A DNA stretch of 64,000 nt from JBCBWG01 sp036804185 (GCA_050330095.1 JBHJOC010000038.1:7323-71322), one strand, 5' to 3'; shown: positions 24,885 to 33,430, counted from the stretch's first letter. The notes: generated from the letters alone by a model not told the origin. Numbers and translations are program-made.

Positions 24885-26693
24885 TCAGACCCCCTCCACA
24901 AGGTCCGGCGCCAATGCGCGCGTTGCATCGAACTGCGACAGAAAGACCTTGCCTGACAACTCGTCGAGAAAGTGCGAGCGGCGCAGCCGATCTATCACCG
25001 GACCTTTGACTTCGGACAAGTGGAACGTGACACCGGCAGCCTTGAGGTTGCGGTTGATCGCCTCGAGGCTTTCGAGGGCGCTGGCATCGATGTGGTTCAC
25101 GGCAGAGCACATCAGCACGACGTGCTCAATCTCGGGCTGCTCCGCCACCAGCGCGGCGATCCGATCCTCGAGAAAGCGCGCGTTCGGAAAGTAGAGGCTT
25201 TCGTCGACCCGGAGCGTCAAGAGCCTTGGGCTCGTCAAGACCTTGTGCCGCTCGACATTGCGAAAGTGCTGCGTGCCCGGCACGAGGCCGACGACAGCCG
25301 TGTGGGGCCTGCTCGTTCGCCAGAGATGCAGGCCGACGGACGCAACCACACCGGCGATGATCCCCGCTTCGACACCAAGGCCAAGCGTTATAAGCAGCGT
25401 GGCCGCCATCGCAGTCCCATCGCTGCGCGAGTACTCCCAAGTCGTGCGCAGAGCCTTGAGATCGACGAGCGACAGCACCGCCACGATGATCGTGGCCGCC
25501 AGCGTCGCTTGCGGCAGATAGTATAGCAGCGGCGTCACGAGAAGTGCCGCCAGAAGAATGCCAATCGCGGTCAGCGCGCCGGCGGCCGGCGTCGCGGCAC
25601 CCGCGTCGTCATTGACGACCGACCGTGCAAAGCCGCCGGTCACCGGATAGCCGCCCGTGACCGATGCTGCGACATTTGCAGCCCCAAGGCCCACCAGTTC
25701 CTGGTTCGGCACGATGCTCTGGCGCTTGCGGGCAGCCAGGGTTTGGGCGACGGAAACGCTCTCCACGAAGCCCACGAGACTAATTAGAAAGGCCGGCACA
25801 AGGAGCTGCCACCAGACCGCGAGATCAAGTGGGGGCACCGTCAAGGGCGGCAAGCCCTGAGGCACGGTGCCAACGATTGCCACGCCGTGGCCGGCAAGCG
25901 CGAAACCCCAGGTCAGTACGGTCGTGATGACAATCGCGACGACGGGTGCAGCGCGTGTGACGATCGTCGCAAGCTTCTGATCAACGCCCCGGGTGATCAG
26001 CAGCGGTTTCAGTCCGCTACGGCTCCAGAACAGGAACGCCGTCGCAAAGGTGCCGATGGCCAGTGTGATGACGTTGGTTGCTCCGATCCCGGTCCAAAGC
26101 GCCCCAATCAGCTCCAACAATGTGTCGCCGCTGGCTTTGATGCCGAGCAGATGCTTGAGCTGGCTTGCCGCGATCAGGATCCCGGAGGCAGAAATAAAGC
26201 CAGAAATCACCGGATGGCTTAGAAAATTTGCTATCGCACCGAGCTTCAGCAACCCCATCGTGATCAACATCACGCCCGACAGGAACGCCAGCGCAAGAGC
26301 CACGGCGGTGGGTGCCATTCCAGTCTCGGCAGCAACCGGGGCGATGGCTGTGGCCGTCATCAATGACACGACGGCGACCGGTCCGACGGCGAGTGTTCGG
26401 CTCGAGCCGAATGCGGCGTAGGCGATGATCGGCAGGATGCTCGCGTAAAGACCAACCTCGGGCGGCAATCCTGCAAGCATCGCATAAGCGAGGCTCTGCG
26501 GGATCAGCATGATCGTGACGATGACAGCCGCGAGTGAATCATTGCCAAGCGTCTCGCGGTCGTAGGTGCGGGCCCACGTCAGCGCCGGCAGAGCGCGCGT
26601 GACCGCCGACATCCAATCGGGCACCTTAATGTGCCGCTTCATCGGTTGTTCTGGGGCACCGAACGGGGGCCGCTCTTCGTCACGATCAGGCAT
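24885..26693 (-). CDS. SulP-family anion transporter with STAS domain
   Basis: This protein of about 602 residues is a SulP permease, carrying sulfate, bicarbonate or another anion across the inner membrane. The membrane domain spans about residues 40-450, opening with the conserved IMLIPQSLAYAMLAGLPPEVGLYASI segment. The cytoplasmic STAS domain is at about 480-590, with the nucleotide-type loop CSAVNHIDASALESLE. The start is uncertain: frame to 26822, ATG codons at 26693 and 26642. The adjacent Crp/Fnr gene reads toward it on the same strand and may control it. The substrate cannot be told from sequence. Confidence 0.9.
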   Translation of the reverse strand: MPDRDEERPPFGAPEQPMKRHIKVPDWMSAVTRALPALTWARTYDRETLGNDSLAAVIVTIMLIPQSLAYAMLAGLPPEVGLYASILPIIAYAAFGSSRTLAVGPVAVVSLMTATAIAPVAAETGMAPTAVALALAFLSGVMLITMGLLKLGAIANFLSHPVISGFISASGILIAASQLKHLLGIKASGDTLLELIGALWTGIGATNVITLAIGTFATAFLFWSRSGLKPLLITRGVDQKLATIVTRAAPVVAIVITTVLTWGFALAGHGVAIVGTVPQGLPPLTVPPLDLAVWWQLLVPAFLISLVGFVESVSVAQTLAARKRQSIVPNQELVGLGAANVAASVTGGYPVTGGFARSVVNDDAGAATPAAGALTAIGILLAALLVTPLLYYLPQATLAATIIVAVLSLVDLKALRTTWEYSRSDGTAMAATLLITLGLGVEAGIIAGVVASVGLHLWRTSRPHTAVVGLVPGTQHFRNVERHKVLTSPRLLTLRVDESLYFPNARFLEDRIAALVAEQPEIEHVVLMCSAVNHIDASALESLEAINRNLKAAGVTFHLSEVKGPVIDRLRRSHFLDELSGKVFLSQFDATRALAPDLVEGV

Positions 26694-26850
26694 GGCGGAA
26701 CCGCTCGGGGTGGAGGCGGCATGGTCCCTGACACGACGCGGGAATGCCGCACGATACTGACAGTGCAGAAGCGAGCCGACGGTCTCGGTCCTGGACCGGC
26801 TGAAGACTGTGACTGCGGTCACTCGGCAAGCTTCGCTTGTCGACGACGCA

Positions 26851-26902
26851 TGCCAGATCAGGCCAGATTAGGCCAGATCAGGCCAGACCAGGCCAGATCA
26901 GG
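26851..26902. repeat. Five tandem copies of a 10-bp unit
   Basis: The unit GGCCAGATCA is repeated five times with single-base changes (TGCCAGATCA, GGCCAGATTA, GGCCAGATCA, GGCCAGACCA, GGCCAGATCA). The last copy contains the stop codon of the Crp/Fnr gene, whose 3' end overlaps the array. The repeat count may vary between strains. Confidence 0.95.
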
Positions 26903-27572
26903 CGGCGCGCGCTGCGAGTTCTGAGAGCGCCCGGCGGTTCGAGATCTCGACGGAACCGCGAGAGATGCGGATCCAATCGCGGCGCTGAAACTCGCTGAGC
27001 GCGCGACTGATGACCTCGCGCGCGCTGCCCAGTTCGCTGGCGAGTTGCTGATGCGTCGCCTCGACGCGGCCATTGGCGTCGGCGAGTTGCAGAAGCCGAT
27101 GCGCGAGGCGCACATCCAGTCGCGCGAAAGCGACCTCTTCGATTACCCGCAGCAAGTTCGTCACACGCTGGCTGAAGGCGGCGAACACGAATTTCCGAAA
27201 CTCCTGCGACGAAGCGATCAAATCGTCGAAGGTGGCGCGCGTAAGCGCAAGCGCGCGAATGGGGGTCTCGGCAACGCCCTCTGCCGGATAGTCCTCATAA
27301 CCAAGCAGGCAAGCCGTCGTGAGCGCGCAACTCTCGCCCGTCGACACCCGATGGAGAACGATCTCGCGGCCCGTCTCGGACACCTGCTGGATCCGCACCG
27401 ACCCCTCCACGAGCAGCATGAAGCTGGTCGGTGCCTGGCCCGGCCCGAAAATGCGCGTGCCGGCCGGCAGTTCCACCAGGCTGCTGCCGTGCGCCAACAC
27501 GTCTCGAACGGCCGTTGGCAGGCCGTCCAAGGCTGGGAACTGGCGCAGTATGCTCTCATCCACGCCCATCAT
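26898..27572 (-). CDS. Crp/Fnr-family transcription regulator
   Basis: This 224-residue protein has a cyclic-nucleotide-binding-type beta barrel (about residues 20-130) and a C-terminal winged helix (about 150-215) with the recognition segment HQQLASELGSAREVISRALSEF. The four N-terminal cysteines of Fnr are absent, and the cAMP-contact residues of Crp are not obviously kept, so the signal is unknown. Cys81 and Cys86-like residues in GESCALTTACLLG may be redox-active. It diverges from the curlin-like gene and precedes the SulP gene, so either could be its target. The stop codon lies in the 10-bp tandem repeat. Confidence 0.9.
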   Translation of the reverse strand: MMGVDESILRQFPALDGLPTAVRDVLAHGSSLVELPAGTRIFGPGQAPTSFMLLVEGSVRIQQVSETGREIVLHRVSTGESCALTTACLLGYEDYPAEGVAETPIRALALTRATFDDLIASSQEFRKFVFAAFSQRVTNLLRVIEEVAFARLDVRLAHRLLQLADANGRVEATHQQLASELGSAREVISRALSEFQRRDWIRISRGSVEISNRRALSELAARAA

Positions 27573-27794
27573 CGCCCCTCAACGCTGGCGGTTCGCACAG
27601 GCCAACTCTCGCCGTGCCGCTTGGTTGGCAGCGGATGCCAACGATAGGGTCGCACACCAGCCGCGCCCGTGAACCCCACCTTAACGCAAGGTTCAAGCCC
27701 GGTTCAAAGGCGATCCGCCACTCTCCATCACATCGGCGACGGACGCCGAATGACGGCCGACAGCCGCATCACCCAACGCACGGAGCCAACGTCA
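27573..27794. promoter_or_regulatory. Divergent control region, Crp/Fnr gene and curlin-like gene
   Basis: The inverted repeat GTTGGCA-GCGGA-TGCCAAC is at 27624-27642, a good shape for a dimeric regulator site. Two copies of GGTTCAA at 27690 and 27701 are 11 bases apart, one helical turn, next to AACGCAAG. No promoter hexamers are clear. Confidence 0.5.
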
Positions 27795-28247
27795 ATGATC
27801 ATCTTCAAGTCCGCCACGACCGCCGCCATCGCAGCGCTCGCCCTCTCGATCGGCCTGTTCCAATCGCCAGCTCCGGCCGAGGCACAAAGCTCTCGCGTCT
27901 CGATCGAACAGTATGGCGTCGGCAATGGTGTCGGCGGCGCTCAGTCCGGCAGACGCAACCGGCTGACGGTTCAGCAGATCGGCAACCGCAACGCGGCGAT
28001 ATCCAACCAGACCGGCAACAGAAACCGCGCCGTCGTCGGCCAAGTCGGTAGCCGCAACAGCGCCCACACCTATCAGAACGGCAACGGCAACATTGTCGGC
28101 GTCGCCCAGTTTGGCACGGGCCATCGAGTGGTCACGTCGCAGGACGGCCGCGGTAACGCAGTCGGCGTGATCCAGGCAGGACGCGGAAATACGGCAGAAG
28201 CGCGCCAAGTCGGCGCAGGTAACGTCGCCGTCATCGTCCAGGACTAA
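27795..28247 (+). CDS. Secreted curlin-repeat protein (CsgA/CsgB-like)
   Basis: This 150-residue protein has a signal peptide (about residues 1-31, ending APAEAQS). The mature part consists of ten consecutive 11-residue units of the form Q-x-G-x-x-N-x-x-x-x-x, with no gap or slip. That equals five full curlin repeats of the amyloid subunits CsgA/CsgB. One unit has His in place of the conserved Asn (GTGHRV). The protein should be exported and assemble into surface fibres. The ATG at 27795 follows GGAG by nine bases. The first gene of a three-gene cluster with the CsgH homologue. Confidence 0.88.
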   Translation: MIIFKSATTAAIAALALSIGLFQSPAPAEAQSSRVSIEQYGVGNGVGGAQSGRRNRLTVQQIGNRNAAISNQTGNRNRAVVGQVGSRNSAHTYQNGNGNIVGVAQFGTGHRVVTSQDGRGNAVGVIQAGRGNTAEARQVGAGNVAVIVQD

Positions 28248-28347
28248 CAGGCCCGAAGTAAGGCCTCAACGACGGGAAAGGCGGGCATGCAGCTGCGGTT
28301 GCGTGCCCACCAACCCGAACTCCAACCACCGCGCTGAGGATACGCCC

Positions 28348-28740
28348 ATGCAAACGCCTAATATCTTCACAGCCCTGATCCTCGCCGCGGCAGCAACCAC
28401 GGCAGCCGTGGCAACACCTCAAATGATCAACACAGCAGAAGCCGGATCGACAGCGCTGCAGTGCGAAATCCGCATCGCGCGATCGGGAAGCCTATTGACC
28501 CTAGAGCCCGTCGTCCACAACGCCAAGTCGGCCAGCGGTTCTTATCAGTTCGTCGTCTCAGGCTCTGGCGGATCGGGCAGCTCCAACATTCGCCAGGGCG
28601 GCAGCTTCGAGACGAGCAGCAGCGGCGCCGAAAGCCTCGGCCTCGTGACGCTTTCAGGCTCCGGCAGCTACGACGCCCGCCTGACCGTCCGCGTCCAGGG
28701 TCACGTGCTGGAATGCCGGGAGCGCATCCGCGGCCTGTGA
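28348..28740 (+). CDS. csgH: CsgH-like curli assembly chaperone
   Basis: This 130-residue secreted protein has a signal peptide (about residues 1-32, ending NTAEAG) and one domain. The mature part contains SGSYQFVVSGSGGSGSSNIRQGGSF, then a DARLTVRVQG...C segment. This matches CsgH, the alphaproteobacterial periplasmic protein that blocks premature curlin aggregation. Two cysteines (LQCEIRI and VLECRERI) bracket the domain and could form a disulfide. GAGGA precedes the ATG at 28348; the frame start at 28303 would place residues before the signal peptide. It lies 100 bases after the first curlin-like gene. Confidence 0.85.
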   Translation: MQTPNIFTALILAAAATTAAVATPQMINTAEAGSTALQCEIRIARSGSLLTLEPVVHNAKSASGSYQFVVSGSGGSGSSNIRQGGSFETSSSGAESLGLVTLSGSGSYDARLTVRVQGHVLECRERIRGL

Positions 28741-28850
28741 CGCAACGCTCGTGCCGCTGACTGAGACCCCGCACTCTGTTCGGAGGCAGGCGCTCAAGCG
28801 ATTTCGACACGCTCTGCCCGAACCATCGTCAAACCGAAGCGAGACCCGAC

Positions 28851-29276
28851 ATGCCCACGAACCAGATGAAGGCCCTGACCGCAGCCGGTGCGTTGGCAAC
28901 CGGGGTGCTTTTCGCGCCGTACGGCGGCGCAGATGGCTTCGGCTTTGCGGCTGAGGCTGCGTCGAAACGGACCGTGACCGTCACCATCAACGCGAAAACT
29001 CCGAGACAGCAAGCGCGCCTGCAGCGCGCGCTCACCGTCGCCGGGCGCGCCTCTGCACGCATCGACCAGCGGGGCAACGGGAATGCTGCAGCAATCTCCC
29101 AGGATGGCGATGGCAATCGCGCTGCTGTCATTCAGCGCGGCTCCAACCATACAGGAACGATCACTCAGACGGGCTCGAACAACTCACATCTGCTGCTGCA
29201 GTTCGGCCGCAACGCGAGCCAGGATGTTGTCCAGACGGGCAATAAGTCCGGCATCACGTTGCAGTGGTCACGCTAA
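28851..29276 (+). CDS. Second secreted curlin-repeat protein
   Basis: This 141-residue protein has a signal-like N-terminus (residues 5-35) and a 30-residue basic spacer (KRTVTVTINAKTPRQQARLQ). From about residue 70 six consecutive 11-residue Q-x-G-x-x-N units follow, then it ends in WSR. Two units break the Asn pattern (RGSNHTG, FGRNASQ). It may be a minor or nucleating subunit like CsgB. It ends the cluster; no csgE, csgF or csgG gene is in the window, so secretion must use a channel encoded elsewhere. Confidence 0.85.
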   Translation: MPTNQMKALTAAGALATGVLFAPYGGADGFGFAAEAASKRTVTVTINAKTPRQQARLQRALTVAGRASARIDQRGNGNAAAISQDGDGNRAAVIQRGSNHTGTITQTGSNNSHLLLQFGRNASQDVVQTGNKSGITLQWSR

Positions 29277-29320
29277 GTGCGGCGGGGGGTGATCCATACG
29301 TTCGATGCGGGCCGCCCGGC

Positions 29321-29722
29321 TCAAGCCCGGATGAAGCTGAAAGGCGCCTCAGCAACCGCACGATCACCGGACCTTTCGCACTGAAAATCCTGCTCAAACG
29401 CCAAATTCCGGAGCTGGCGGCGGAGCCGGGCCACGCCAAACTCAGCAGCCCCAACCGAGGCTTCGGCGCGCACATGTGCGGCATGCATGCGCGCCTGAGA
29501 GACGTGGACCTCGTCGACGAGGCGCCTCAAGCGCTCCAACTGCCCTTCGCGTCCGAGCTGCTTGACCGAGGCCCTCGCGTAAGCTCGCGGTGCGCGTATG
29601 CGAGCCCTGGCCCGGCCGGGTGCCGCGTTGGCTATCGCCGCGCACACGGCGCGGATGGACCGCCACACCACGCGCAGTCCGAGCACAAGATTTATGATGG
29701 CTGCTATCGCAACGGGGATCAT
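29321..29722 (-). CDS. Possible small membrane-anchored protein
   Basis: This 133-residue frame has a hydrophobic start (MIPVAIAAIINLVLGLRVVW), then a basic stretch (residues 35-56) and a helical, possibly coiled-coil part. Third-position GC is high, as in real genes here, and an AT-rich promoter-like stretch (29755-29815) lies upstream on the proper strand. A competing plus-strand frame of 163 residues covers the same bases but has no features. I do not recognise the protein, and it may be spurious. Confidence 0.4.
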   Translation of the reverse strand: MIPVAIAAIINLVLGLRVVWRSIRAVCAAIANAAPGRARARIRAPRAYARASVKQLGREGQLERLRRLVDEVHVSQARMHAAHVRAEASVGAAEFGVARLRRQLRNLAFEQDFQCERSGDRAVAEAPFSFIRA

Positions 29723-29754
29723 GTCAGGCCTTGGCGCATGAATCTAGAATACTG

Positions 29755-29815
29755 ACACAACAATAATGATTATTCGCGAATAAACAATTCCCATTCAATT
29801 ATAAAATCCTCACGG
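29755..29815. promoter_or_regulatory. AT-rich stretch with a 14-bp perfect palindrome
   Basis: This is the most AT-rich stretch around, and TTATTCGCGAATAA at 29770-29783 is a perfect palindrome. It lies upstream of the small minus-strand frame and downstream of the DUF1287 gene. It could be a regulator site or a promoter region. Confidence 0.5.
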
Positions 29816-29858
29816 TCGAATGTCGCTGCGCACGCGAGACCAATGCTTGATGAGCCAA

Positions 29859-31958
29859 TTATCGGCTTGGAGGCTTTCTGCCCAACGCATAAGGTGGCCG
29901 CGCGCGACTGATCGAAGGATCGAGGCTCGGCTGCGACGCACGCCTCGACACGCGTGATCCGCCTCGAGAGGTGTCGCCACGCGATTGTGACACCGGACCC
30001 TCCGCAATGGCCTCAGCGTTGGAAGCGTTTGCAAAACCGGTTGAAGTCGGCATCACTGGACTCGGAAGCTCATCGAACGGTCGAAAACGGAAATGCCCGG
30101 TGATCTTATCGACGAACAGCGCATCTTCGAGCTGCACGCTGTAGCCCCGATTGTGCAAGATAAGCGGTCGTCCGGTTGGCGCCATAAGATGCGTGACGAT
30201 AGCAACGTGCGCCCGCGACACACGGCTGAATGGCCGATGATAGGTAACGATGTCGCCGGGCTGATAATTCTCCGGATAGAAAGTGATCGGTAGTTTTGCG
30301 CCTTTGAGCTTGAAATATCTGGCGAGCGTCTCCGTGCGGCGATGATCGATATTGCGGTCCCCTGTACCAACGCGCGCTTCATGGATCGCCTGCTGCAAAT
30401 CGAAACCAAGCGCTCGATATGCCCGAATGATGACGTCAGAGCACGCGCCATAAAGGCTCGGAATGTCCCCCATGGGATAGGCAAGCTTCTCGTATGAGGC
30501 AGAGTAGATTACAAGGCTGCCGCGCTGTGCGAGGGCCGCGCGCGAGAGGGCGAGGCCAAAAGCTCGTCCCATTAGCGGTGCGTGGCCCACTGCGACGTGG
30601 CTCCCGGCTTCCGATGCGGAACCCTGCTGCGCAGACCCTGACACAGATCGTTGCATGCCGGACCGGGGCTTTTCGAACTGCAGCCTGGCGCGGCCTGCGC
30701 CCATGGCAGTCGAAGGGGCGATGCACCTTCCAATATCATCGCTTGCGTGGCCAGGCGCATCGAGCGCCGGCAGTCCACCCCAGCTCAGGAACGGCCGGTG
30801 GCGACGGCGCAAAATTTGGCTGACGTTGTCGCCATCGATGCGGAGCGGGGCAAAGCTGGCGACTCTCGAGTATTCACGATCGCGCAGGCTTGGTCTCGGA
30901 AGCGCTCGCGCCATCTGGTTGAAGTCGGCGTCCGGCCGCGGCCGGACCGCGCCTTGAAGGACTGTTGGGCTATAAGCCGTGGCACTTGCACCAAGATCCA
31001 GGGCGGCCAGCTGAAGTCGACGCTCTGTCGCGTGACGCATGACGACAGGTCGACCGCCGGCCCGCTCGAGGAACTGCGGCGCGCCTGAACGGGTTTCGCT
31101 TGCGGACACGCGAAACGGCAGTGCGGTTATGGACGGACGCAGTTGCGCGCCTGATCCAACCGCATCCAGCCGTCGCATCAGGGCCATGTCCGCGAGGCGC
31201 CGCAGGTACCGCGTTCGCATGAGTGCATCCGACGCCAAGACCGCCGTGCGAGCCTGCGACGGGGGTAAAGCCAATCTCCCACCAGCGTTGACAAAGTCGA
31301 GAGAGCCGATCGCGTCGGCTGGGCGGATGGACCGGCGCACCCGGAGGTCGTCAGCCACCACGACGGGGCCGGGTCCTCGACCATTAAGGGAGGAGTCACG
31401 TTTTGGAGTGGGAACGGGCTGTGCACGCCCTTCGACCTCGACGGCTAGTGGCGGCATTACCGGTCGAAGCGGCAGATCGCCATCAGCAGCGATGTCGCTA
31501 GAAGCGTCCCCAAAGTCCGGTGGTGTGCGATGAAGTGCGCGCCTCGCATCAAGCGATAGCGCGTCAGCGATGGGTGCGAACCGAAGGGTCCCGCCGCCGA
31601 GGCCGATGTCGTTTCCGATCCGCGACACTGCCGCAGGGTGCACGGTCGTGCCGAACTGTGGCGGACTTGGCCGATAGCGCAGTGCTTGCAGCGCCCCGCG
31701 CACTTTAGCTGCCGCAGCATCCTCAACATAAACCCTCTGCACCTCACCGGTCGTCGTCGCGGTGTCTGGTGGTTCGATGATCATCCGACCGATTTTGGCC
31801 GCCGCGAGGGCGAGGCACAGGATCAAAACGGGGGCTGCAACAAGCGCCGCGGCGACGCCGATGTCGGAGCGCGCTTGCAATTGCGAGACCGGCGCACGCA
31901 TACGGGCAGCTCCGTCGGCCACCGCATCCGGCTCGCCCGCTGCGTTACGCTCCGGCAC
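29859..31958 (-). CDS. Large DUF1287 protein with N-terminal membrane anchor
   Basis: This 699-residue protein has a membrane helix at about residues 33-54. A 400-residue Arg/Ala/Pro-rich stretch with little predicted structure follows. A C-terminal DUF1287 domain (about 465-640) contains GDIPSLYGACSDVIIRAYRALGFD, NIDHRR, YQPGDIVTYHR, HVAIVTH and LHNRGYSVQLEDAL. DUF1287 resembles the NlpC/P60-like cysteine hydrolases: the Cys of YGACSDV and the His of HVAIVTH would be the catalytic pair. Usual members (YijF type) are about 200 residues with a signal peptide, so this form is much longer. The domain should face the periplasm. Confidence 0.8.
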   Translation of the reverse strand: MPERNAAGEPDAVADGAARMRAPVSQLQARSDIGVAAALVAAPVLILCLALAAAKIGRMIIEPPDTATTTGEVQRVYVEDAAAAKVRGALQALRYRPSPPQFGTTVHPAAVSRIGNDIGLGGGTLRFAPIADALSLDARRALHRTPPDFGDASSDIAADGDLPLRPVMPPLAVEVEGRAQPVPTPKRDSSLNGRGPGPVVVADDLRVRRSIRPADAIGSLDFVNAGGRLALPPSQARTAVLASDALMRTRYLRRLADMALMRRLDAVGSGAQLRPSITALPFRVSASETRSGAPQFLERAGGRPVVMRHATERRLQLAALDLGASATAYSPTVLQGAVRPRPDADFNQMARALPRPSLRDREYSRVASFAPLRIDGDNVSQILRRRHRPFLSWGGLPALDAPGHASDDIGRCIAPSTAMGAGRARLQFEKPRSGMQRSVSGSAQQGSASEAGSHVAVGHAPLMGRAFGLALSRAALAQRGSLVIYSASYEKLAYPMGDIPSLYGACSDVIIRAYRALGFDLQQAIHEARVGTGDRNIDHRRTETLARYFKLKGAKLPITFYPENYQPGDIVTYHRPFSRVSRAHVAIVTHLMAPTGRPLILHNRGYSVQLEDALFVDKITGHFRFRPFDELPSPVMPTSTGFANASNAEAIAEGPVSQSRGDTSRGGSRVSRRASQPSLDPSISRARPPYALGRKPPSR

Positions 31959-32351
31959 GAACGCTCAACTCCCGAAACACGCTGGTCGCCTTGCAAACCA
32001 TCGAGAATAGCCTCGGCGGTCGTCCTGCGCTCGCATGGATACCCTGGTTTGGACCCCTGGAGAAGTGTTCAATCCGCGCCAGAGCTTCAAGTGCCGCAAG
32101 TGTTCCGATTCTGACATCTCCTGCCCGGTTGGGTTGGTACCCTTTGCTGTCCGGTGTTCGTTTCGGCGCCTGACAAGGGTGACAGACGAACGACGGAAAG
32201 CGGGTACCAGTTCGGATGTTGCTCTCGCGTCCGAGCACATGTCCGAACCGACCGCGACACTTGCAACTATAAGATTCCTATGTAGCTTTTTCCGCAGACG
32301 CCGAGTCACGGTCCGATCCGGACAAGCGCACCAAGCGTCCATGGCGCAACA
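31959..32351. other. Intergenic region with repeat copy A5
   Basis: No gene is supported. The family A palindrome at 32136-32209 is the main feature, followed by a family F-like word TTCGGATGTTGCTC. The DUF1287 promoter should lie before 32100 on the minus strand. A half-copy of the TAGTGTTGCGCCA element reaches into the gluQ stop codon at 32354. Confidence 0.45.
32136..32209. repeat. Palindromic intergenic repeat, family A (copy 5)
   Basis: Bounded by GGTACCC and GGGTACC. Inside are TGTCCGGTGTTCGTTTCGG, CGCCTGACAAGGGTGACAG and ACGAACGACGGAAAGCGGG. The two halves pair over most of their length. Confidence 0.85.
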
Positions 32352-32354
32352 CTA
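32342..32354. repeat. Half-element TGGCGCAACACTA at the gluQ stop codon
   Basis: On the minus strand the sequence TAGTGTTGCGCCA starts at the TAG stop of gluQ. The same 13-base word forms the arms of the inverted repeat at 41388-41460, so this looks like a single arm joined to the end of a gene. Confidence 0.55.
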
Positions 32355-33359
32355 AGCAAGGCCGACGGCGCGTCGGACATCCCCCGGGGTCCAGCCTTGC
32401 CTGCGAAGCTCGCGCAACGATACATCGCCAACACTTTTTGATAGTTTCAGACCGCTCTCGGCACGCACCAATTCATGATGATGGTAAATCGGTTCTGGTA
32501 ATCCCAGCAACGATTGCAACAACCGGTGCAGGTCGGTCGCGCGCTCGAGATCGCGGCCGCGCGTCACGTGCGTCACGCCTTGGAACGCGTCGTCGACTAC
32601 AACGGCCAAGTGATAGCTGGTCTTGATATCCCGGCGGGCAATGATCGCATCACCCCAGGAGGCGGGCTCGGCGGCCCGAAGCTCGACTGGGCCGTCAGGG
32701 CCATCGGACGGATCGAACATCGCGATTGCAACCCCAGCCAACCCTCCTGCCGACCGACCGTCGAAACCCAATCCACGACGTCTGCTTCCCGATGACGCGG
32801 CACGATCTGAACCCGTCATCGAACGCAGGCAGGCACATGCAGCCGCCATATCCAGCCGCCAGGCGAATGCGTCCGGCGCGTCGGCCACGCTGGCTGCACA
32901 TGGAGGTCGGGCCGGTGGGGGCGGCACCGACTGAGCATCCGCAACGTCCTGTGGCTTGCGATGAGAACAGATCGGCCGGTAGACCGGTGCGCCGTCGGGA
33001 TCGAGTTGCGAATCGACAGCCACGCGCGCCCGAATTTCAGCGCGCGTCGCAGCACAAGGATAGACGACCTCTAGCTGCTTGAGGGTGTCGAGCGCGCACG
33101 CATAAGCATCCAGCCGCCGAGATTGACGCAGAACCGGCTCATCCCAAGTGAGCCCGAGCCAAGTGAGATCCTCCAGGATGGCATCAACGAAGGCTTCCCG
33201 TGTTCGCGTGTGGTCGATATCCTCAAGGCGCAACAGGAAGCGCCCGTCGAACTTCAACGCGGCCTCAAACCCAATCAGTGCAGACAGCGCATGACCTAGA
33301 TGCAGAAAGCCGTTCGGGCTTGGCGCAAACCGAAACGTAGGCCGGCCGGGTGGTCGCTG
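32352..33359 (-). CDS. gluQ: Glutamyl-Q tRNA(Asp) synthetase
   Basis: This 335-residue enzyme activates glutamate and transfers it to queuosine in the anticodon of tRNA-Asp. It resembles the catalytic half of glutamyl-tRNA synthetase, without an anticodon-binding domain. The class I motifs are HLGHA (residues 21-25) and KLSKS near 305. FRFAPSPNGFLHLGHALSAL and LRLEDIDHTR are typical. It is about 40 residues longer than usual because of an Ala/Ser/Arg-rich insertion at about 140-200. In that area the zinc-ligand region reads YPCAATR...YRPICSHR, so the usual Cys-x-Cys is changed. Start at 33359 is preferred to 33410. Confidence 0.9.
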   Translation of the reverse strand, partial: QRPPGRPTFRFAPSPNGFLHLGHALSALIGFEAALKFDGRFLLRLEDIDHTRTREAFVDAILEDLTWLGLTWDEPVLRQSRRLDAYACALDTLKQLEVVYPCAATRAEIRARVAVDSQLDPDGAPVYRPICSHRKPQDVADAQSVPPPPARPPCAASVADAPDAFAWRLDMAAACACLRSMTGSDRAASSGSRRRGLGFDGRSAGGLAGVAIAMFDPSDGPDGPVELRAAEPASWGDAIIARRDIKTSYHLAVVVDDAFQGVTHVTRGRDLERATDLHRLLQSLLGLPEPIYHHHELVRAESGLKLSKSVGDVSLRELRRQGWTPGDVRRAVGLA

Positions 33360-33430
33360 CATATCAGTTCGCTCGCCGAACCGCGAGCAGCCATCCTGGA
33401 GCCGAAGCACCTGGACCTGGACGTCTCGCC

